A DNA stretch of 40,089 bases, taken from contig JAUCBJ010001149.1 of assembly GCA_032718475.1 (NCBI GenBank), positions 1 through 40,089 on the forward strand, in the 5' to 3' direction. Shown here one piece after another: positions 31,891 through 40,089 of this stretch. Positions within the stretch are counted from its first letter, which is position 1; each line of letters begins with the position of its first letter. Both the position numbers and the translations under genes were made by a program. This DNA is from Nemertoderma westbladi (Eukaryota > Xenacoelomorpha > Nemertodermatida > Nemertodermatidae). The notes beneath the pieces were generated by a model. That model did not search any database, was not told where the DNA came from, and saw only the letters and a program-made list of their open reading frames with translations.

Positions 31891-32567
31891 TCAGTCAAAA
31901 CTCAAAAGTCATAAATTACGCGGATGACATGATGAGGTGTAAAAACTTAAACAGTCTGTTTAAGTGCGTGCAAAGTGCTGAAGTGAGACCCTGAGAAAAA
32001 TAATTCGCCACAAAAAATTTTTGAATTTCGCTCGCATTTATTTTCCATTTTGCATCTTCTTTTCGGTCCTACAGTCAAACAGTCTGCAGTCCTATGAGTT
32101 ACCCCAAAAAAACCCCAAAATAGTATAGAACTACCCCAAAATAGTTGAAAATTACCCCAAACTGCCAAATACTGAAATACCCCAAAATAGTTAAAAATCA
32201 ACCCAAAATAGTTTACAATTACCGTCAGACCGTAAATTAGCTGACTAGGGTGACTTGATACCGGTAAACTTTTTTTGATGTTTTATACATAACAGCATAG
32301 GCCTAACTTGAAAACGAAAAGTAAATGAGACAGTGAGATGGATGGTAGATTTAACAGTGTGCAGGTGTGATAATGATAGAAGAAAACTTCCTCTATGCCA
32401 GTATGCCACTAGATAATGTTTTTTGAGAAAAACATTTATACGGTATCTAATTATCTAGGGGTCCTACTAAAAGCCGCAATTTACTGCAACTTACCGCACT
32501 TCACCGTACCGGTAACTAACTGCAATTTATCGCAACTACAGGTATGTCATTTTCAAGCAGCCTCATC
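31891..32567. other. Intergenic DNA, no gene seen
   Basis: Contains a perfect hairpin (ACTTAAACAG, 1-nt loop, 31945-31965) and a degenerate repeat of TACCCCAAAATAGTT-like units at about 32098-32215. No supported coding region. Confidence 0.5.
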
Positions 32568-32676
32568 TGTCATCTAATGGTCTAGTGGTGACAAACTTAG
32601 GCTTCCACGTAGGAGGCCCTGGTTCGATCCCTTGACCAGACAACGCTGTTTTGCAGCGCTTTAAAAACAACAAAAT
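32568..32676 (+). repeat. tRNA-derived SINE
   Basis: GGTCTAGTGGTGACA near 32579 resembles the D-arm/A box of a tRNA. GGTTCGATCCC near 32622 is a good B box at roughly tRNA spacing. A short stem (CGCTG/CAGCG) and an A-rich tail (TTTAAAAACAACAAAA) follow. The GTTCGATCCCT...CTTTAAA order also occurs inside the 2.1-kb repeat. No full cloverleaf was drawn, so it is not called a tRNA gene. Confidence 0.5.
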
Positions 32677-32698
32677 TTATAATTAATGCTGTAATGTG

Positions 32699-33116
32699 GG
32701 TGTACTACTAGGATCGGCATGCTGCATTGCAGCTGCATTTTTAAGAATGCTGTGCCGGCTTGTCAACAAAATTGCACCGCCACAACTCCCTATCACCCAT
32801 GACATTTGCTAGATCATCCGCATCTTTAAGGCCAGTGTCCTTTAAGATGCGTCTCAAGAAAGTCATGGGCTGTAAATGTAAATGTGGGTGTAAACGCTAC
32901 GCCAACAACTGACAACCACTGCCGACAACAGCAAAAATGAAAATGTAACCTGAGTTCGTGACTCTAGTTTATTGTTTTGGTTATAATAACCTTTCACTGT
33001 AACCTGTTCCTTTCCCTCAATTTATAATTAACATTAATTAACTTTAATAATGGTTGTCGGCGTTGACTGTCGGTTGTCGGCGTTGGCTGTCGGTTGTCGG
33101 TGTAGCGTTTACACCC
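32699..33116 (-). mobile_element. Chimeric retroposon: inverted-repeat head with LINE 3' tail
   Basis: CTGTAATGTG occurs exactly at 32689-32698 and again at 33117-33126, a 10-bp target duplication typical of LINE-mediated insertion. On the minus strand the insert reads: a 231-bp segment with terminal inverted repeats GGGTGTAAACGCTAC (33116-32886), then 172 bp (32873-32702) matching the 3' end of the LINE at 38710-38893, ending at the same 3' terminus. Three copies of a GGTTGTCGGCGTTG-like 22-bp unit lie at about 33051-33110. Confidence 0.65.
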
Positions 33117-33126
33117 CTGTAATGTG

Positions 33127-33185
33127 ATCAATATAAAACCAATAGGTATATCAGTATGTTAACATTAGACTGTTAGATGGTCCTA
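33127..33185. other. Short AT-rich spacer
   Basis: Nothing recognised between the chimeric retroposon and copy B of the 2.1-kb repeat. Confidence 0.5.
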
Positions 33186-35314
33186 CGAATTAGGCCTACA
33201 GTCAGACAGTGCAGCAGTGTACAGTCTGACAGTCAGTGATATAGGCGATTTTGGACTTATTCCAATTTTGGAACTTAGTGCAGTTGTGCGAGGGTAGATT
33301 CCGAAATCGGAATACACTCCAAAATTTGACTTTTCTTTTCTAATTAAAAGAAATATTTTTAAGTCCTGCAAGGATATTTCCGTAATAAATTCTATAATTT
33401 TTCAATATATGTTTTTTGTGCCTAATTCATTATTCCTACCATGCTTTTGCAGAAATTGATTCATACATTCCAAAATTGGACTTTGTTTGCAGAGATGCTA
33501 CGTAATACTAACAACAACAAGGTACAGGGGTCCGTCGGTAAGGCTATATGGGCATGACTACAGCTGTACACTGTACCCACAGTTGTACGTTAGAAGCACA
33601 GCTAGACCAAGCAGCAGCTTGGTCTATTGATGACATTCCTGGGCTTCCAATGGTTCGATCCCTAGATGGAACACGGTGCACGGGGGCAGCACTGTTTGAG
33701 CACAGCTGAACAGTGCTTTAAATGCTTCAGCCTAGCCCAACCCTAGCGTTCATCCTTCAGTGGTTGATAAATGGGAACCAAGGCAACTTTGGAAAACAGA
33801 ATGGAAGGTTTACTATGGAATATCATCCGTGGCGGTGAACAGGCATTCCTTTTCGTTTCAGCACAAATGCTTTGAAGGGTTTAGCGAGGCATCTCTGCCT
33901 TGCATCATTAAATGGTAGCTAAATGAGTACTGGAGTTTCTGCCCATGTCAGCATGTGAAGTTTCCCCGGTATTCCCCTTAAACCCGGGGGGGGGGGGGGG
34001 TCAATATAACATCTCCCCCTCTGAAACTAACGCTACTAACTAAAAGACGAACTGAAACTAACTAAAAGGAATTCATATAAAATAAGCTAGAAATTTGAAA
34101 CTTGTTTTTAGCGGCGGGTGCCAAATTTTGGTGCCAGCCCTAACTTTTGAAATATGTAAATTTTGTAAATTGATTGTTTGAAGCTGTTTTTTTCCGCAAT
34201 TGGAGTTTTAGGCGTTCTGGTCTCGTTGGAATATATACGAATTGCACCAGACATATCAACGTCGTTGTATTTGTCGGTGCTGTGTGCAAAATTTGGTGCC
34301 AACAAGAAATTTTGAAAATTCATTCAATAGTTCAATTGATTGTGACAACTCATATCTTACATTTTATAGGTTTATGGGGGCTCTTAATTCAATGGAATAA
34401 ACTTTTATATAACAACTAGACATCTCAAACTTGTATTTTTGGAAGTATGGGTGCAAAATTTGGTGATTGCACAATATTTTGAAACCCATCAACAATATAA
34501 ATTGATTATGTAATCTTGTTTCTTTAAAATGGAAAGATATCGAAATGATACCATTCGTGGCGTATCCATAGTTATCTTGTTTGTTGCGTTACACGGATTT
34601 GTGAGGGTTCTGAATTCAATGGAGTATGTTAAAATTGCATAATAATTCTGAAACCTCTATTTTTTGGTGGTGTGTGAAAATTGTCAACAACATCGTTTAT
34701 TGTTTTGGTTAGAAATCGCCACCGCTGTAACCTGCTCTTTTTCTTCAATTGGAAGGTAACAACAGCGTTTATTGATTCCCACTGCATCAGCTGCAACCAG
34801 GACAATATGGGGCATGTTAAGTGTTTCCGCCATATTCGGCAGTACTGAGATACCACTTCCTGCCTTCCCTTTAGCGTAACAAACAAACAATAAATATTTG
34901 AAATGTAATATACTAATAATTATCATTATTTAATAATATTAATTATAATTAATATAATTAACAACTATTAATATTATAAATATTAACAAGAAAGATTAGT
35001 AAAATATTGCAGCAAAGGCAGAAAGGCTGTATTGTTTTTACTAAATGATTAATGTTTCAACACCAACTAAATCTACGAAAGTTGTTTACATCTGAAACTA
35101 TCCATCTTTGCTGGGACAATCCTGCCATCCTTCATCCTATATCGCATTTTTAATATATAATAACATGTCTTTGCTGCATTGGATGCATACCAGTATACCT
35201 GTACTGTTATGTTATATGATGATACTGATACCTAACAGGCTGTCAGGGCAACGTGAAACGTGATCCCCTATTGGCTATTTACCTAACAGACAGTTAGGTA
35301 AATATTATATCTCT
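33186..35314. repeat. 2.1-kb dispersed repeat, copy B
   Basis: Matches 7185-9307 nearly throughout, including the 9-bp hairpin, the B-box-like GGTTCGATCCC, a 15-G run (33986-34000), the internal diverged repeats and the TACCTAAC/GTTAGGTA hairpin. It continues on the right into CTCTCCTGATTGG, which is absent after copy A, so one or both right edges are breakpoints. Confidence 0.85.
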
Positions 35315-35394
35315 CTCTCCTGATTGGTTATAGGATCAGATGCCGTCAGATCAGATCAGATAAGGACAGTCGTTTTATTCTACCTTGCAGCCTT

Positions 35395-37225
35395 GTAAAT
35401 AGATTTCTTAATCGGTTCAACATATTGTTTCAGTTTCTCACATATAGCGCGAAGGTCTCTTAAACGTTTCAACAGCTTCTTACACAATGTTACAGTATAC
35501 TACGTGCTGCACAAAGGTCTCATAAACGTTTCAACAGATCGTTTCAGTATCTCACGTTCACGGACTGCATGAAGGTATCTTAAATGTTTCAACAGATTGT
35601 TACAGTACCCCACATGCTGTGCGAAGGTCTTTTAAACATTCCAACGGATTGTTTCAGTACCTCACATACTGCGTTAAGGCAGGAAGGTACAGGTATCTTA
35701 ATCGTTTCAACAGATTGTTTCAGTACCGGTATCCCACATGCTGCGCAAAGGTCTCTTAAACGTTTCAACAGCTTGTTACACAATGTTACAGTACAGTATG
35801 CCACGTGCTGCGTAAAGGTCTCTTAAACGTTTCAACAGTTTGTTCCACAATATTGGAGTACGTCACGTGCTGCGCGAAGGTCTCTTAAACGTTTGAACAG
35901 CTTGTTACACAATGTTACAGTGTGCCACATGCTGCGCGAAGGTCTCTGAAACGTTTCAACAGCTTCTTACACAATGTTACAGTACCGGTACGCCACGGGC
36001 TGCGTGAAGGTCTCTTAAACGTTTCAACAGTTTGTTACACAATGTTGGAGTACGTCACGTGCTACGCGAAGGTCTCTTAAACGTTTGAACAGCTTGTTAC
36101 GCAATGTTACAGTTCGCCACATGCTGCGCGAATGTATCAAACGATTCAACAGATTGTTTCAGTATCTCACATACTGCGTGAAGGTTTCTTAAACGTTTTC
36201 ACAAATTGTTATAGTACCTCTCAGCCCCACGTCACGTGCTGCGCGAAGGTCTCTCAAACGTTTCATCAGATTGTTATACAATGTTACAGTACGCCACATG
36301 CTGCGCGAAGGTCTCTTAAACGTTTCAACAGCTTGTTACACAATGTTACAGTACCGGTAGGCCACGGGCTGCGTGAAGGTCTCTTAAACGTTTCAACAGT
36401 TTGTTACACGATGTTACAGTTCGCCACATGTTGCGGGAATGTCTCAAACGTTTCAACAGATTGTTTCAGTATCTCACATACGGCACTGCTTTAAGGTCTC
36501 TTAAACGTTTCCACAAATTGTTATAGTACCCCACGTCACGTGCTGCGCGGTCTCAAAAGTTTCATCAGATTGTTACACAATGTTACAGTACACTACGTGC
36601 TGCGTGAAGGTCTCTTAAACGTTTCAACAGTTTGTTAGACAATGTTGGAGTACGTCAAGTGCTACGCGAAGGTCTCTTAAACGTTTGAACAGCTTGTTAC
36701 ACAATGTTACAGTGTGCCACGTGTTGCGTGAAGGTCTCTTAAACGTTTCAACAGTTTGTTACACAATGTTGGAGTACGCCACATGCTGCTCGAAGGTCTC
36801 TTAAACGTTTCAACAGTCTGTTACACAATGTTGAAGTACGTCACGTGCTACGCGAAGGTCTCTTAAACGTTTGAACAGCTTGTTACACAATGTTACAGTG
36901 TGCCACGTGCTGCGCGAAGGTCTCTTAAACGTTTCAACAGCTTGTTACACAATGTTACAGTTCGCCACATGCTGCGCAAAGGTCTCAAATGTTTCAACAG
37001 ATTGTTTCAGTACCTCACATACTGCGTGAAGGTCTCTTAAACGTTTCCACAAATTGTAATAGTAACCCACGTCACGTGCTGCGCGAATGTCTCTCCAACC
37101 TTTCATCAGATTGTTTCAGTATCCAACGTGCTGAACGAAGGTAGGTATCTTAATTTCAACAGATTGTTACAGTAACAGTACCGCATGTGCTGCACGAAAG
37201 GTCTCTTAAAAGTTTGATCGGATTG
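35395..37225. repeat. Satellite of ~62-bp units, about 30 copies
   Basis: The unit can be read as GAAGGTCTCTTAAACGTTTC, then an AACAG(C/T)TTGTTACACAATG block, then TTACAGTACGCCACATGCTG and GCG. Units range from about 45 to 66 bp and differ by substitutions and by a shorter variant with AGATTGTTTCAGTA. The centre is regular and both ends are more degenerate. Frames within it (for example 36132-36494) are a by-product of the repeat. Direct tandem repetition without unique spacers excludes CRISPR. Confidence 0.92.
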
Positions 37226-37639
37226 TTTCAGTCGTTTCTTCACGTTTTTTTATGTGGTTTGAGTTGGTTTGCAGTGCAGACTTCATTTCACATTCTGATA
37301 ATATTTATTGACATTCTAGTTTATAAAATCTATTTACGTATTTACATTGACAAAGTGAAACAAAATAGAGTAAATAAGAAAAATTTCATTCAGAAAGACA
37401 ACAGTGGCCATAAGTGCTAAGTCTGTAAGTGCTGCTATTTGCTGTTCAATACAAACAATACGCTACCCATTCTGCAATTTTACTGCAGTGTACAGTACAG
37501 TTAGTAGAGTGCTGATGGAAAGACAAAATTGGTCCTAAAGTCCAAAATTGGATGTGCAAAACTTTAAATGTCGGTTGTCTTTGTGTTGTGCACCGTGGAA
37601 TTTTCTCGTGCACGGTCCAGCGGTCAGACGGATGATGGG
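37226..37639. other. Intergenic DNA, no gene seen
   Basis: No domain recognised. It lies between the satellite and a LINE remnant whose left edge is unclear. Confidence 0.4.
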
Positions 37640-38895
37640 GTGATGATAACTCCACCTACTGGCTCCAGAAGTCGAGGAAATCCTGCCAAATACCTAACTG
37701 ATCTAGACTTTGCTGATGACTAAAGGCCTGTTTACACGTGGCAACTTTTAGAGCAACTTTCTCGGCAACTTGTAGAGCAACCCAGGTTGCCGATCAAGTT
37801 GCTCCGTGTAAACACGTAAAAAAGTTGCTGTAAAAGTTGCTCAACTTTTACAGCAACTTGAAGGAATTTGCGTTGGTGAATTAAAGCGGGATAATCAAAT
37901 TAAATTATCAAAAACTAGCTAGTAGATAAAATGACCCAATATTTTACAGTCAAACTAGCCAAGTTGCTCTAAAAGTTGCCGGCCAAGTTGCCACCGTGTA
38001 AACAACCATTAAATTAAGTTGCTCCAAAAAAAGTTGCTAGTTGCCGAGAAAGTTGCTCTAAAAGTTGCCACGTGTAAACAGGCCTTTAGGAGTACTCTCA
38101 GAATCACTAGAGGGAGCCCAACGGCTCCTCAGCTCATTAGAACATGCTGTTTCTAGTGTTGGTCTTTTTATTAACTCCAGAAAGACCAAAATTTTGACAG
38201 TTAACTTTGAAAGTTCTCAGCAATTCTCTGATCGGATGAGCATAAGGTCAAAGGATGGTATGCTTGAATATGTGGACGACTTCTGTTACCTGGGATCATG
38301 GATTCGGAAGTCAGGTGAGGACCTTCGAATACGTAAGGGAAAGGCATGGGCAGCCTAGAATAGGCTTTCCAGGATTTGGATGTCACCGAGAATTAATCGG
38401 AAACTTAAGGTCCGAGTATTTAGAGCAGCAGTAGCTCCAGTACTCCTCTATGGGAGTCCATGCTGGGCTCTAACTGCTGAGGACACCAAATCTCTGGATG
38501 GCACATTCACAAGAATGCTACGCCGGGTTCATTGTGTCAAGTACAATGCACACATCTCCAACCAGACACTATATAACATTGGAGGTGTTTCATTGGTTCC
38601 CCCAAGCTTGACACTAGAACAAAATCGCCTCCGCTTTGCAGGAGATTGCTTTCATCGTGAGGACCAGCCAGTGCATAATTTTGTACCTTGGCAGCCTCAT
38701 GGAGTGAATAAGCATGGTGGACAGCCCATGACTTTCTTGAGATGCATCTTAAAGGACACTGGCCTTGAAGATGCGGATGATCTAGCAAATGGCATGGGTG
38801 ATAGGGAGTTGTGGCGGCGCAATTTTGTCGACAAGTCGGCACAGCATTCTTAAAAATGCAGCTGCAATGCAGCATGCCGATCCTAGTAGTACCAT
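37640..38895 (+). pseudogene. LINE reverse transcriptase remnant, copy 3, split by a MITE
   Basis: A second LINE family, related to but distinct from copies 1 and 2. The left part (about 37640-37720) ends TDLDFADD, the catalytic Asp pair of RT motif C. After the MITE the frame resumes with LGVLSESLEGAQ, then VGLFINSRKTKIL, DFCYLGSWI, a TAG at 38356-38358, then FRAAVAPVLLYGSPCW, RLRFAGDC and the terminal WRRNFVDKS. The 3' end is GATCCTAGTAGTACC at about 38893, shared with the fragment at 32702-32873. The stop, the missing 5' half and the MITE make it inactive. Confidence 0.8.
37723..38086. mobile_element. MITE with perfect 48-bp terminal inverted repeats
   Basis: 37723-37770 and 38039-38086 are exact reverse complements, starting AAGGCCTGTTTACACGTGGC. 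TA lies on each side (37721-37722, 38087-38088), fitting a TA target duplication; a TWA-type 3-bp reading is also possible. The 364-bp interior is packed with AGTTGC/GCAACT motifs and holds a second perfect palindrome with 18-bp arms (37822-37859). There is no coding capacity. It sits in the LINE just after the FADD codons. Confidence 0.85.
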
Positions 38896-39154
38896 GGGTT
38901 TTACTCTTCAACGTATCCCGTACGTATCCACGTATGTGCGTACGTATCCACGTATCTATACATAACATTGAGTGATTTGACATAGCGTATGCATACGCGT
39001 AGGTGGAATACTGTTCCCTGATTGGTCCAGATGAGATACGAGAGAAATGTCATGCAAAACGCTTAGGCCTCAGTTACATTAGAATCGACATAGAGCCCAT
39101 GGGACCCCTGTTAGCCGGTACATACAGTTAATATGCTAAAAAGCCGAAACAACT

Positions 39155-39180
39155 GGGGGGGGGGGGGGGGGGGGGGGGGG
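39155..39180 (+). repeat. Poly-G run (26 G)
   Basis: Uninterrupted run of 26 G, followed by AGTCGATCCGGGCGCGCGCAGG. Confidence 0.85.
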
Positions 39181-39756
39181 AGTCGATCCGGGCGCGCGCA
39201 GGCCAGAGGGGGGGATTTATGTGTTGAAACCCATCTTGTTGACCGCGCGAAAAATGTTATTACCAACGATTGTATATGGATACTCACATCAACTCAACAG
39301 CTTCACCGAGTTATTGCCTTATGTTACTAGTTTCTTCCACTCTCTTTCAATATACTGTATAAACAGTCCTAATAGTCACCTCTTTCGGAATGGGCAGTAT
39401 ATCATCACCTAGGGCTTGGAACAACAATACTATTAACTACCGTTACTTATATCTAGAGCCCATGTCATAAATACTGTATTCATTCCAGAAAATATATTTA
39501 ATTTAATAATTCATTTTAATAATGAAACAAAGTAGGAGGGCCCTTAGTGCTTATTAGTACATAATCAATAGGCAGATAGGAGCGGTAAGCCTGGCAGCCA
39601 GTGTCGTAAATATTAGTTCCAGAACATGTATTTATTTAACATGGGGGGCGTATGCAGTTCATTATTATATTTATTATTTATTTATACTGCATTAAGCCCA
39701 TATTCGGGTACATTAGATCGGGTGACTATTAAAATAAGGTACAGTACCGTACATTA

Positions 39757-39812
39757 AAATTAATAATAATAATAATAAATAAATAATAATAAAATTAATA
39801 ATTCATTATCTT
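39757..39812. repeat. TAA-rich microsatellite
   Basis: Imperfect run of TAA/AATA units (AATAATAATAATAATAAATAA and similar). Confidence 0.75.
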
Positions 39813-40089
39813 TATTGTTCATTACGCAGTTCGGTGACACAGACAAGACAAGGAGACACATACACATACTGTAGTAAATTTAAGGTGAGTTGATTATATT
39901 GGATGTCTGACTCGACGGCTGCGGCTGGGTTATCACAGTGAGAGTATACAGTACAATACAATAAGGGCTTCCCTTTCAGCCTTAATAATGGTAACACAAT
40001 GTAATGCACAACTCACTGACCGAAGACCGCTGAAGAAATGTAAAACGGCTGAACAAAAAATTGAAAATAAAATTCACTATCTCAATGCA

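Larger units (their letters stand above)
38896..40089. other. Intergenic DNA with simple sequence, no gene seen
   Basis: Contains the longest G run (39155-39180), an ATA/TAA-rich microsatellite (about 39757-39812) and two weakly similar ~45-bp strings near 39464 and 39600 (GTCATAAATA...TTCCAGAA). Also CGTACGTATCCACGTATGTG-like short repeats near 38920-38955. No domain-bearing frame. Confidence 0.5.

Noticed and set aside
32098-32215. Telomere-like C4A4 or CCCCAAAA repeat
   Set aside because: The CCCCAAAA strings sit in a longer degenerate unit (TACCCCAAAATAGTT-like) and are not a pure array. No chromosome-end context is seen.
32568-32640. Functional tRNA gene
   Set aside because: A- and B-box-like strings are present, but the acceptor and T stems do not pair well, and an A-rich tail follows, so a SINE is more likely.

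Overview
The window is nuclear DNA from an animal, probably an invertebrate. It carries RTE-type LINE pieces, a BEL/Pao LTR retrotransposon, MITE-like inverted repeats, SINE-like tRNA-derived pieces, satellites and AT-rich intergenic DNA. I see no operons or bacterial signals. The species cannot be fixed from the sequence. Most of the window is mobile or repetitive DNA around one clear host gene.

Layout. 1-155 is the end of a 46-bp tandem array. 156-3590 is intergenic, with two long G runs, three hairpins and a 27-bp tandem array (2415-2861). 3590-7179 is an RTE-type LINE broken by an in-frame stop and frameshifts. 7185-9307 is a 2.1-kb dispersed repeat (copy A). 9310-11132 is a second, 5'-truncated and nearly identical LINE copy. 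11133-14900 is AT-rich and contains a 1-kb inverted-repeat structure.

The host gene lies on the minus strand at 14913-19502. It is one uninterrupted 1529-codon frame that joins a MogA/gephyrin-G (molybdopterin-binding) domain to a Cys/His-rich, possibly DNA-binding domain. Long disordered, basic and finally very acidic segments follow. I do not know this architecture from any described protein, and it is my main candidate for something new.

Upstream of that gene sits a complete-looking LTR element (19819-31816). It has two 1270-bp LTRs with about four differences, TACTT target duplications, a gag frame, a gag/protease frame with only the tail of RNase H, and no reverse transcriptase or integrase. 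In the place where an env gene would lie is an unrelated frame encoding three CCHC-like knuckles and interrupted by one in-frame TGA. The element landed at the centre of a perfect, spacer-free palindrome whose arms now flank it. Its gag is itself split by a 1003-bp insertion.

The right third (31817-40089) is a mosaic: a tRNA-like SINE, a small chimeric retroposon with a 10-bp target duplication, copy B of the 2.1-kb repeat, a 1.8-kb satellite of ~62-bp units, a third LINE remnant split by a MITE with perfect 48-bp terminal inverted repeats, and simple-sequence DNA. Apart from the host gene, no genes here appear to work together. The retroelement parts mainly record successive insertions.
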